DNA from: Advenella faeciporci
GTDB taxonomy: Bacteria > Pseudomonadota > Gammaproteobacteria > Burkholderiales > Burkholderiaceae_B
NCBI RefSeq assembly: GCF_014652395.1
Contig: NZ_BMYS01000007.1
Span: 537 to 64,536, forward strand
DNA: 64,000 bases
Reading direction: 5' to 3'
Both the position numbers and the translations under genes were made by a program. The notes beneath the pieces were generated by a model, which was given only the letters and a program-made list of their open reading frames with translations, was not told the DNA's origin and did no database searches. Positions 27,758 through 35,719 of the stretch are shown in pieces. Each line of letters opens with the position of its first letter. Position 1 is the stretch's first letter.

Positions 27758-29461
27758 ATGTTTGAAGATAAATGGTTTCCCGTTGCCAGAGCTGATGAAC
27801 TGGTCTTGCGTCACGTGTTTCATGCCCAATTGCATGGCGTGGAATTGGCTTTATGGAGAACAGACAAGGGTGAGGTCAATGCCTGGGAAAACCGCTGCCC
27901 ACACCGGGGCATGCGCTTGACCCTGGGTATTAATACCGGCAAGAGCCTGAAATGCCAATACCATGGCTGGCAGTTTCACTCCGGGGACGGTCAGTGTTCA
28001 GTGGTTCCTTCCATACCCGATGGCAGCATGCCGCACTCGGCCTGTGCCAAAAGCTTTTCCGTGGCAGAAAAAAACGGTTTTGTCTGGGTCAATCTTGCCC
28101 GCGATTATTTAAGTGAGCCAAGCACGCTTGTTCATCCTTTTTCCTTGCCATCCAGTGTGTTGCGCAGTATCACCGTCAATGCGCCATTGGCGCTTGTCAG
28201 GGCGAAGTTGCCGGGTTTCTGTCATTATGACCGGCATGTCGACAGACAAACCTTTCAGGCTCAGGAAGATGGCTTGATGGTGCATGTCTGCTGGCAGGAA
28301 TATATGCTGCAAACCATTGAAGTGCTGTTCATGCTGCAGCCGGCACATACCGAAAAGACCGTGATTCATGTGATGTGTAACCAAAGTGATGATGAACTGA
28401 AGTGGACACGTCGCATTAACCAGGCTCTGGTAAACCTGAAGCTTGAACTGGAGGCCGACAGGCAGATCAGGGAACACGAGCCGCTTATTGCCCCCCAGCC
28501 GGTACAGGCTTTGCCGCGCTGGTTACCGGCGCGGGTTGTCGAGCGCGAGGAAATTGCCGAACAGGTGGCCTCATTTCGTTTGCACTTGCCATCATTTAAC
28601 CGTTTCAAGGGGATCGAGGCCGGCGCGCATATTGATGTCCGCACGCCGCAAGGCCTGGTGCGACAGTTTTCCCTGGTGGAATGGGACACGAAAGCGCAGG
28701 AGCTGTTGATCGGGGTCAAGCTTGAGCCCGAATCCAGGGGAGGCTCAGCCTCTTTGTATAACGAAGTCAGGGAAGATAGCGTACTGGAGATTTCAGCTCC
28801 CAGGAATCATTTTCGCCTGGTGCCCGGCAAAGGCGGAACACTGATTGCCGGCGGGATTGGTGTGGCGCCGCTTGTGGCCATGGCAACCCAGCTGGAACAT
28901 GAAAAACTGCCCTATCATTTGCATTATTTCGTGCGCAATATCTATTCCCGCGCTTTTGTGGACCAGCTTAACAAACTGGCTAACGTTTCATTTTATCAGG
29001 CCATGCAGCCAGACCAGGTGTCTGAACAGCTGAACTCCATTCTGGCCAAGGTAACGCCCGAGCAACCCAATGTCTATGTTTGCGGCCCTAAAGGTTTGCT
29101 TGATACTGTCTTCAAGGTAATCCGCGAGAATGGCTGGTCGCATATCCAGGTTCGTCATGAGCTTTTTTCCAACCGGGTGACTCATCAGGATGAGCACACA
29201 TTCAGGGTCACGCTGGCCAGATCGGGGCAAAGCTATATCATTCCTTCCGGTGTCAGTATTACTGATGCCTTAAGGGAATACGGGGTGCATATTGAAACTT
29301 CGTGTGAACAGGGGGTATGTGGCACCTGTTATACAAAAGTCCTCTCAGGCAACATCAATCACAAGGATGTTTACCTGAGTGAAGAAGAAAAACAAAGTGG
29401 CGCTTGCATGATGCCTTGTGTATCACGTAGCGCAAGCGGTGATTTGATACTGGATATTTAG
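27758..29461 (+). CDS. Rieske domain fused to phthalate-dioxygenase-type reductase
   Basis: A 567-residue redox fusion. Residues 1-110 form a Rieske domain with full ligands: CPHRG (Cys47, His49) and CQYHGW (Cys66, His69). Residues about 115-245 resemble a shrunken oxygenase domain without the D-x2-H-x4-H iron motif. From about 255 on it is a PDR/VanB-type reductase: flavin motif RQFSLVEW (302-309), NAD motif GGIGVAPL (365-372), a CGPKG segment, and a plant-type ferredoxin with Cys516, Cys521, Cys524 and Cys554 in C-x4-C-x2-C-x29-C spacing. It could take electrons from NAD(P)H through flavin and ferredoxin to the Rieske centre and on to the neighbouring catalytic subunit. Start at 27758 preferred over TTG at 27752. 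Confidence 0.82.
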   Translation: MFEDKWFPVARADELVLRHVFHAQLHGVELALWRTDKGEVNAWENRCPHRGMRLTLGINTGKSLKCQYHGWQFHSGDGQCSVVPSIPDGSMPHSACAKSFSVAEKNGFVWVNLARDYLSEPSTLVHPFSLPSSVLRSITVNAPLALVRAKLPGFCHYDRHVDRQTFQAQEDGLMVHVCWQEYMLQTIEVLFMLQPAHTEKTVIHVMCNQSDDELKWTRRINQALVNLKLELEADRQIREHEPLIAPQPVQALPRWLPARVVEREEIAEQVASFRLHLPSFNRFKGIEAGAHIDVRTPQGLVRQFSLVEWDTKAQELLIGVKLEPESRGGSASLYNEVREDSVLEISAPRNHFRLVPGKGGTLIAGGIGVAPLVAMATQLEHEKLPYHLHYFVRNIYSRAFVDQLNKLANVSFYQAMQPDQVSEQLNSILAKVTPEQPNVYVCGPKGLLDTVFKVIRENGWSHIQVRHELFSNRVTHQDEHTFRVTLARSGQSYIIPSGVSITDALREYGVHIETSCEQGVCGTCYTKVLSGNINHKDVYLSEEEKQSGACMMPCVSRSASGDLILDI

Positions 29462-29469
29462 GAGCGGGC

Positions 29470-30108
29470 ATGTTGAGTTTGTACGATTGCGAGTTTTCGG
29501 AAAATTGTTATAAGGTTCGCCTGTTCCTGAGTATTCTGGGGCAGGAACACCAGCTTATCCCGGTTGAGCTTTTTCCGGGGCAGGAGCATCAACAGGCCCG
29601 TTTTCGTGCCATCAATCCTTTGGCCAAAGTGCCGGTACTGGAAGATAACGGGTTTATTGTGCGCGATTCACACGCCATTCTGGTTTATCTTGCCTGTAAA
29701 TATGCCCCTAAGGGAAAATGGTATCCACTTGAGGATGCATCCCGGATTGCCAGTGTCCAGATGTGGCTGTCCTTTGCCAATGACCTGAATGAAACGGTTT
29801 CAACCGCACGCTGGGCACAAGTGTTTGGAAAGGATGAAAATGTGGCTCTGCGGTGCAAGACGGCCCGGCAATTGCTGGCGGTTATCGACGAACACCTGTG
29901 GTTTGCCGAAAAGGCAGGTCATGCGTGGCTGTGCCCAGGTGAGCGTCCCACTATTGCCGATCTGGCCTGTTTCCCCCATATCATGCTGTCTGATGAGGCC
30001 GGTATCTCCTTGATTGATTACCCGGCCTTGCGTCGCTGGACAGACCGCGTCAAGGGGATCAATGGCTTTACGGTCATGCCAGGCATTTTCAGTGCAGCAA
30101 ACAGTTAA
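29470..30108 (+). CDS. Glutathione S-transferase-like protein
   Basis: A 212-residue protein with a thioredoxin-like N-terminal GST domain (LYDCEFSENCYKVRLFLSIL, then the cis-proline region AKVPVLEDNGF and DSHAILVYLA) and a helical C-terminal domain with the N-capping-type PTIADLACFPH. It starts 8 bp after the Rieske-reductase stop with a GGAGCGGG site, so it belongs to the same operon. It may conjugate, dehalogenate or isomerise the oxygenase's substrate or product with glutathione. A structural, non-catalytic role is also possible. Confidence 0.87.
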   Translation: MLSLYDCEFSENCYKVRLFLSILGQEHQLIPVELFPGQEHQQARFRAINPLAKVPVLEDNGFIVRDSHAILVYLACKYAPKGKWYPLEDASRIASVQMWLSFANDLNETVSTARWAQVFGKDENVALRCKTARQLLAVIDEHLWFAEKAGHAWLCPGERPTIADLACFPHIMLSDEAGISLIDYPALRRWTDRVKGINGFTVMPGIFSAANS

Positions 30109-30146
30109 GACTATATCCTTGGCCAGAAGTGGTGACGGTATTTCTC

Positions 30147-30977
30147 TTAATGTGAGCGCCGCCTGTTTTTTCCTGAAGAGACAAACACTTCACCAAGGGC
30201 AATAATAATGCAGCACAGGGCCATCAGGATCAGGGAGATGGCGGCAGCAGACGGCAGGTCGGTGCCACCTTCGGAGATTTTGCTGTAAAGCAATAAGGGC
30301 AGAATATTCATTTGGGTACCTACCAGCGCCAATGCCGTGCCGTAGGCGCCCATGGCCACGGCTGCGGTCAGGCAGTAGGCAGAGACCAGACTTGGCAATA
30401 TCTGGGGCAACATGACTTCCAGAATGGTACGCAGATAACCGGCACCCAGTGAGCGTGCAACAGACAGCTGGACCATGTCAAAATTTTGTACTGCAGGCAA
30501 TAAGATCATGATTACCCGTGGGATCAGATAATATGAGTAGGCGAGGCCCAAGCCTATTGGAGAATATATCAGCGCACCAACGACGGCAGGATCAAAGCCG
30601 AACAGGGCTGCAATTTGTGTGACAAAACCCGCACGGCCGAAAGCCAGAATAAAACCATAGGCAATAATCAGCCCTGAAAAGGTTAATGGCAAGGAAATGG
30701 CAAACAGGGAAGCGGTACGCATGCCGGGTTTCATGCGGTTCAGTGCCATGGCAACACAGAATCCGATAGCAACTGAAAATAAAGGGGCTACGGTTCCCAG
30801 TACGATGGTTCCCCACAAACCTTTCTGAAACAAAGGGTCAGACAGGACGCGTCCAAATGCGGATTTATCCGAGATCGCTTCGCCAAGGATCAGAATGACC
30901 GGCAGGATAAAGCATAGGCAAAACAACACCAGGCCGGGCAGGGTGAAAATGGCAAAGCGTTTGTGTGAAATGAGCAT
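30147..30977 (-). CDS. ABC transporter permease (first permease, 2-AEP/polyamine/iron type)
   Basis: Permease of 276 residues with about six helices and the coupling loop SVARSLGAGYLRTILEVMLPQ. Start set at the ATG 30977; the longer frame begins with TTG. It is the last gene of a minus-strand transporter unit and is convergent with the GST gene (38 bp apart). Together with the permease at 33206 it would form the pore of an importer served by the binding protein at 31044 and ATPase at 32164. Confidence 0.88.
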   Translation of the reverse strand: MLISHKRFAIFTLPGLVLFCLCFILPVILILGEAISDKSAFGRVLSDPLFQKGLWGTIVLGTVAPLFSVAIGFCVAMALNRMKPGMRTASLFAISLPLTFSGLIIAYGFILAFGRAGFVTQIAALFGFDPAVVGALIYSPIGLGLAYSYYLIPRVIMILLPAVQNFDMVQLSVARSLGAGYLRTILEVMLPQILPSLVSAYCLTAAVAMGAYGTALALVGTQMNILPLLLYSKISEGGTDLPSAAAISLILMALCCIIIALGEVFVSSGKNRRRSH

Positions 30978-31043
30978 GATATCAGTCAACCGTAGAAAGC
31001 AGGGATGGCCATATGGCCATCTCCTGATGATACAGGGTGGGTA

Positions 31044-32120
31044 TTATTGACCCAGGACAGCCTGTGCCCATTCTTTGTCAATGTTGGTTTTTTGGGCAGT
31101 AGCCTTGGCAATCTCGATTGGCTTGATCTGGGGCGCATTTTGCAGTTTGGCTGCAACGTCTTCAGGCAGTTCAATGCCAGGAACCGAAGGGCGAACAAAG
31201 CCTTCGGCAAAGGTTACCTGCCCTTGATTGGTCATGATGTAGTTCAGCCACAGTTTGCCTGCATTGGGGTTAGGGCCGTTTTTGACCAGGCTGATGGCAT
31301 AGGGAGCAGCGGCAGAGCCTTCCTTGGGAATGATGACATCAAGGTCATCGCCCATGCCATCAACGAACTTGGCTTTCAGACCATCATTTTCATAGCCGAT
31401 CCAAATAGGGATTTCGCCTTTCAGGAATTGAGCATAAGGGGTAGTGCCAACCGTGCGCAAGACGTTGCCGGTTTTTTGCAGTTTGCCCAGATACTCAATG
31501 CCAGGCTTGATGTTGTCCATGTCACCGCCATGGGCAAAATTGCTGGCGAACACAATAACCTGTCCCTGGCCGGTTGAGCGGGGGTCTTGATACACGATAC
31601 TGCCTTTGTACTCGGGCTTGAGCAGATCGGCCCAGGTTTGCGGCACGTTTTTAACCAGTTTTTTATTGACCAGGAAAGCGATGTTCAGGGTATGCACGGT
31701 AAACCATTTGGCATCTTTGTCTTTAAGGGTTTCTGGCAATTTTTCATAATTGACGGGTTCAAATCCGGTCACTACGTCTTTGCTGACGGCATCCAGTGCT
31801 GAAGCCGCAAAATAATAGGCGGTGTCGGCCTGCGGGCGATTGCGTGACTTGTCCAGGGCAACAACGGTTGCGGCAGAGCCAAGGTCGTTGTAAACCAGTT
31901 CTACGCCCGGATAACGTTTTTTGAACGCATTGAATTGTGCGTTCCAGTTAGCCCAGGTGGGACCGGTGTCAAAGGAAACGACCATGCCTTCTTTTTGGGA
32001 GGCTTCGTATAGGGCTTTTTCGCCTTCGTAAAGTTCAGGGCCGTCAAATGCCTGGGCAGCAGAAGCGGCGGTACAGAGTGCGGCAATCGAGATAAGTCGC
32101 AGCGGGTTGAATCGGGTCAT
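31044..32120 (-). CDS. ABC transporter periplasmic binding protein (Fe3+/AEP/polyamine superfamily)
   Basis: Binding protein of 358 residues with a signal peptide ending about residue 24 (SAAQA). The segment WNAQFNAFKKRYPGVELVYND and the PQTWADLLKPEYKGSIVYQDP stretch are those of the family that binds ferric iron, 2-aminoethylphosphonate, thiamine or polyamines. The tyrosines used for iron in FbpA are not obvious, so an organic ligand is more likely. The start at 32120 has a GGAGA site; the frame could begin four codons earlier. It lies between ATPase and first permease. Confidence 0.87.
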   Translation of the reverse strand: MTRFNPLRLISIAALCTAASAAQAFDGPELYEGEKALYEASQKEGMVVSFDTGPTWANWNAQFNAFKKRYPGVELVYNDLGSAATVVALDKSRNRPQADTAYYFAASALDAVSKDVVTGFEPVNYEKLPETLKDKDAKWFTVHTLNIAFLVNKKLVKNVPQTWADLLKPEYKGSIVYQDPRSTGQGQVIVFASNFAHGGDMDNIKPGIEYLGKLQKTGNVLRTVGTTPYAQFLKGEIPIWIGYENDGLKAKFVDGMGDDLDVIIPKEGSAAAPYAISLVKNGPNPNAGKLWLNYIMTNQGQVTFAEGFVRPSVPGIELPEDVAAKLQNAPQIKPIEIAKATAQKTNIDKEWAQAVLGQ

Positions 32121-32163
32121 CGTATTCTCCAAGGGGTTAAGTGAAGATGGGTGGGGTGGATGT

Positions 32164-33201
32164 TTATTCTGCCGGTAATAGTTTGATGGCTTCGATCGGA
32201 ATCGTTACTTGTTCAAAAGGTTCGCGTGACAGGGTATCCATGCGTAATAGTGCTTCCTTGATTTTCAGGTCGATCCGGCGGGTCGAACCCAGAAACCGGT
32301 CTGCATGAATATGGCCTTGCAGGATATTGGATGTGGGCTGGCCGGGTTTGATGCCGGGCACTACTGATTCTGGCCTGATCATGACGGTAACAGGTGTGCC
32401 GGGCGAATAATTGCCCGTATCACAGCGTAAAATACCGGCTGGTGTTTCTACGTGGTTTTTCTGGCCTCCCGTTTTTCCATTCCATAAATTGGCCTGTCCA
32501 ATAAAAGAGGCTACCCAGCGATTGGCCGGTTTGTCATAGAGTTCTTTGGGGGTGCCTAACTGGATAATTCTGCCGGCCTGCATAATAGCGATACGGTCGG
32601 CAATCGAAAGCGCCTCTTCCTGGTCGTGGGTGACATGCAGGGTGGCGATATTGGCGTTGCGCTGCACCCGCAGGATTTCATCGCGCATTTCAACACGCAG
32701 GGCCGCGTCAAGGGCAGACAGTGGTTCATCCAGCAGGAGCGCCTTTGGAGAAAATACCAGTGCGCGTGCAAGTGCCACCCGCTGTTGTTGGCCTCCGGAA
32801 AGCGACAAGGGCATGCTGGAGGCCCATTTTTTCAGGCTGACCCGATCCAGTGCTTCTAAGGCCATGGCGCGCCGCTGTGTTTTGGCAAGTCCTCGGATTT
32901 TCAGCGGATAGGCAACATTATCCAGCGCAGACATGTGAGGAAATAGTCCATAGGACTGGAATACGATGCCAAGCTCCCGTTTTTCAGGTGGCATGCGGGT
33001 AATCTCTTTGCCATCAAGGATGACCGAACCGGAGGTTGGTACGGCAAAACCGGACAGCATCTTGAGCAGGGTTGATTTGCCAGAACCGGATGGCCCAATG
33101 ACGGCCAGAAACTCACCCTCGTTAATTTCCAGGTTAATATCGAATACGCCATTGGCGCTGTCAGGATATTGGTAATTGACGTTTTTAAAAAGAATCGGCA
33201 T
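32164..33201 (-). CDS. ABC transporter ATPase (PotA/FbpC type)
   Basis: ATPase of 345 residues: Walker A GPSGSGKST, signature LSLSGGQQQRVALARAL, Walker B ALLLDEPLSALD and switch VTHDQEEAL, then a TOBE-type C-terminal domain. It follows the permease gene at 33206 by 4 bp on the minus strand, so the two are co-translated or nearly so. Confidence 0.92.
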   Translation of the reverse strand: MPILFKNVNYQYPDSANGVFDINLEINEGEFLAVIGPSGSGKSTLLKMLSGFAVPTSGSVILDGKEITRMPPEKRELGIVFQSYGLFPHMSALDNVAYPLKIRGLAKTQRRAMALEALDRVSLKKWASSMPLSLSGGQQQRVALARALVFSPKALLLDEPLSALDAALRVEMRDEILRVQRNANIATLHVTHDQEEALSIADRIAIMQAGRIIQLGTPKELYDKPANRWVASFIGQANLWNGKTGGQKNHVETPAGILRCDTGNYSPGTPVTVMIRPESVVPGIKPGQPTSNILQGHIHADRFLGSTRRIDLKIKEALLRMDTLSREPFEQVTIPIEAIKLLPAE

Positions 33202-33205
33202 GAGT

Positions 33206-33976
33206 TCAGCCTTGTTTTGTCAGGGTTGAGGTGGCGGTGCTTCCCAATGAAGCCAGAATGGCCAGAAAAAGCAGGACAACAGTGGCGGCACAGGCAAAAC
33301 CGGTGGCACCATAAAAGGCCTGAAGCAATACAACTGGGTAAGTTCTGGACAGGAAGCCGGCAATCAGGTTGGAGATCTGGAATTCGCCAATGGACAGGGC
33401 GGCAACCATTAGCAGGGATGAAAATATGCTGGTGCCAATCAAGGGCAGCACAATGTCTTTCTGGCGTGTCCAGAAACCGGCGCTTAGTGTTGCCGCCACT
33501 TGTTCATAACTATCCAAACGCTGTTGCTGCATATCGGCCAGTACGGTATTGACTGTGTAAGGAATGGTCAGAATGGTATGGGCGGCAATCAGCAGCCAGA
33601 TACTGCCCAGCCATGGCAGGGTATCTGAAGAAAAAACCAGAATAAATCCGAAGCCAAGCACCAGATCAGGGACGGCAATAGGTAAAAGTGCCATGATTTT
33701 GGCAGCCAGTTGTACCCCACGGCGGGCACTTGCGTAAATGGCGTATGCCAGGGGAACGCCAATCAGGATATTCAGTACACAGGTTGCCAGTACAACCTTG
33801 ATGCTGGTCCAGAACGCCCTTCGAAAACTCGGATCATTGGCGAGCTGTTCAAACCATTGCCAGGTGAAACCAACCGGCAGGATGGTGTTGCTCCAAGACT
33901 CACCAAAAGCACCAATGAGTAACAGTACAATGGGCGTGAACAGGAAGACGAGATATAAGATCGTAATTAGTAGCAC
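33206..33976 (-). CDS. ABC transporter permease (second permease)
   Basis: Permease of 256 residues, about six helices, with the coupling loop QVAATLSAGFWTRQKDIVLPLIG. It begins with GTG at 33976; there is no longer in-frame start. A palindromic ATGTAA-N6-TTACAT site lies just upstream (33995-34012), so this gene probably has its own regulated promoter inside the cluster. Confidence 0.87.
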   Translation of the reverse strand: MLLITILYLVFLFTPIVLLLIGAFGESWSNTILPVGFTWQWFEQLANDPSFRRAFWTSIKVVLATCVLNILIGVPLAYAIYASARRGVQLAAKIMALLPIAVPDLVLGFGFILVFSSDTLPWLGSIWLLIAAHTILTIPYTVNTVLADMQQQRLDSYEQVAATLSAGFWTRQKDIVLPLIGTSIFSSLLMVAALSIGEFQISNLIAGFLSRTYPVVLLQAFYGATGFACAATVVLLFLAILASLGSTATSTLTKQG

Positions 33977-33994
33977 GACTTGCCGTCCATGGTT

Positions 33995-34012
33995 ATGTAA
34001 TAAAGTTTACAT
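33995..34012. promoter_or_regulatory. Operator-like palindrome ATGTAA-N6-TTACAT, copy 1
   Basis: ATGTAA at 33995-34000 and TTACAT at 34007-34012 with a 6-bp spacer. The same halves and spacing occur at 34785-34802 in the divergent promoter of the DeoR-type gene. It lies 19 bp upstream of the GTG of the permease gene. Confidence 0.6.
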
Positions 34013-34073
34013 TTTATAAGGTGAAAATGAATGTTTTATTACAATCATTCATTTATGTCAATGTATGTATGGT

Positions 34074-34712
34074 TTATTTGGGGTGATCGCAACGCAGCAG
34101 GTAAGCGGCGGTACAGCTGACAATGTCGTCAATATCGCTACAGGCAACGGCACCTGGCAAAACCGGAGCATTTCCCAAAGTCAGGATGAGTTTATCGAAA
34201 TGAAGTCCGAAAGCCATTTCCGACATCGTGCCATATCCGCCACCAATGGCAATCAGGACCGGGCAGGCCTGGGCAATAATGACATTGCGCGACTTTCCAA
34301 TTCCAGTGGCAATCGGAATGCTGATATATGGATTGGCTTGGGTCCATTCCGTTTCTGGAATCAGGCCGATGGGCATTCCCCCAGCTTCAAGATGACCTTT
34401 GGCAACCGCTTCCATGACACCGTTCTTGCCGCCGCACAGCAACTGTAACCCCGCCTCGGCCATGGCCTTGCCCAGCTGGCAGGCATATTGGTATTCTTCT
34501 TCAGTGGCTTCACGGGGACCAATAACGGCAATCGGTACTTTACGTAGACGTGGCTGTAACAGCTTCAGGGCTTCAATTGCATCTACTTCCCTTGCATCCT
34601 CGGCAAGGGTTTCGTTGATGGCATGCCATTTCCACTGCCAGGGATCGAATTGGAAATTGGGATAATAAAAAAGAATCTGCTGTTTTTCAGACCACAACAA
34701 AGTACGGTTCAT
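34074..34712 (-). CDS. SLOG-fold (TIGR00725/LOG-like) nucleotide-binding protein
   Basis: A 212-residue protein whose residues about 60-200 form a Rossmann-like SLOG domain: IAVIGPREATEEE, LLCGGKNGVMEAVAKG, SRNVIIAQACPVLIAIGGGYGTMSE. The glycine-rich GGGYGTMSE corresponds to the PGGxGTxxE motif of LOG proteins. Unlike Lonely Guy phosphoribohydrolases it has an extra N-terminal segment of about 60 residues (LFYYPNFQFDPWQW). The frame from 34724 starts with TTG, so ATG 34712 is preferred. It is divergent from the DeoR-type regulator and upstream of the transporter. It may bind or hydrolyse a nucleotide-like ligand; function unknown. Confidence 0.75.
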   Translation of the reverse strand: MNRTLLWSEKQQILFYYPNFQFDPWQWKWHAINETLAEDAREVDAIEALKLLQPRLRKVPIAVIGPREATEEEYQYACQLGKAMAEAGLQLLCGGKNGVMEAVAKGHLEAGGMPIGLIPETEWTQANPYISIPIATGIGKSRNVIIAQACPVLIAIGGGYGTMSEMAFGLHFDKLILTLGNAPVLPGAVACSDIDDIVSCTAAYLLRCDHPK

Positions 34713-34775
34713 ATAGGATTCCAAAAAAATAGTGTTGGATGGACAACTACCCAGGGGCAGGAGTTTGGAGGTTTG

Positions 34776-34811
34776 TTAATTATAATGTAAACAAACTTAC
34801 ATTATAATTAA
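34776..34811. promoter_or_regulatory. 15-bp perfect inverted repeat in the divergent promoter (operator copy 2)
   Basis: TTAATTATAATGTAA at 34776-34790 is followed after ACAAAC by its exact reverse complement at 34797-34811. The core ATGTAA-N6-TTACAT is shared with 33995-34012. It lies between the SLOG gene and the DeoR-type gene and most likely binds that regulator, controlling both directions. Confidence 0.75.
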
Positions 34812-34871
34812 ATTATTATGTAGGCTTCATGACGACCTGGCAGTCGTTGGTATCTTGATTTCAAATAAAGT

Positions 34872-35642
34872 ATGACTTTTGAACTAAACAAACGGCAATT
34901 GAAAATCCTTGAAATGGTTACTGAACAGGGGTTTGTCACCATAGAGTCCCTGGCGACTTATTTTGACATTTCCCAGCAAACCATCAGGCGTGACATCATT
35001 CTGATGGATCAACATCAGTTTTTGTGCCGTTTCCATGGCGGGGCAGGTATTGCACAAGATCAGAAACGCATCTCTTATTCCGACAAGCAACAGGTTGCCG
35101 TGGAAGCCAAAATGAAGATGGCGCTTAAGGCCATGACACTGGTGAAACCGTCAATGACTGTTTTTATTGATGTAGGTACATCGGCAGAAGCATTGGCCCG
35201 GGTTCTTAGAATCAGTGAAATTAGCCCTTTAAGAGTGGTCACGGCCAGTATTATTGTGGCCAATATACTGCTTGATATGCCGGGAGCAGAAATTCTGGTG
35301 CCGGGTGGCAGCTTGAAAACAACCGATGGCGCATTGGTGGGCGGGTTTGTAAGTCAGGTACTGCGTTCATTCCGTTATGATCTTGGTTTTATTGGTGGTT
35401 CGGGTTTTGACGTGAACGCAACCCTGATGGATTTTGATGTGGAAAAGGTGCTGGTCAAGCATGCTGCCATTGATAACAGTCATAAAGTGGTGGTGCTGGC
35501 AGATTCAGGTAAATATCGTCGTAATGCCAGCATTAAAGTAGTGGGAGTGGAAAAAATGGGTTATCTGGTTTCTGATGCCCTGCCATTTGGTTCTTTGCGA
35601 GAACAAATGCAAAAGGCATCGGTGGAAGTGTTGGTGGGCTAA
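34872..35642 (+). CDS. DeoR/GlpR family transcription regulator
   Basis: Regulator of 256 residues. The N-terminal DeoR helix-turn-helix reads RQLKILEMVTEQGFVTIESLA then FDISQQTIRRDI at residues about 8-45. The C-terminal sugar-phosphate-binding-like domain (DeoRC) contains FIDVGTSAEAL and the conserved VVVLADSGKYRRNA. The family usually represses transport and catabolic genes until a phosphorylated ligand binds. It is divergent from the SLOG-transporter genes with perfect palindromes in between, so it likely controls them and itself. Confidence 0.9.
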   Translation: MTFELNKRQLKILEMVTEQGFVTIESLATYFDISQQTIRRDIILMDQHQFLCRFHGGAGIAQDQKRISYSDKQQVAVEAKMKMALKAMTLVKPSMTVFIDVGTSAEALARVLRISEISPLRVVTASIIVANILLDMPGAEILVPGGSLKTTDGALVGGFVSQVLRSFRYDLGFIGGSGFDVNATLMDFDVEKVLVKHAAIDNSHKVVVLADSGKYRRNASIKVVGVEKMGYLVSDALPFGSLREQMQKASVEVLVG

Positions 35643-35650
35643 ACAATACG

Positions 35651-35690
35651 CGGGTAAGAACAGGTGTTACTGCCTGTTAAGCCCGGTTTT
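35651..35690 (+). terminator. Probable terminator between convergent regulator and dsbD
   Basis: CGGG at 35651-35654 and AACAGG at 35659-35664 pair with CCTGTT at 35673-35678 and CCCG at 35682-35685, with internal mismatches, followed by TTTT. It lies in the 77-bp gap between the DeoR-type gene and dsbD. Confidence 0.5.
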
Positions 35691-35719
35691 CCGGATAAAG
35701 ACAGAACAGACTACCCGGT

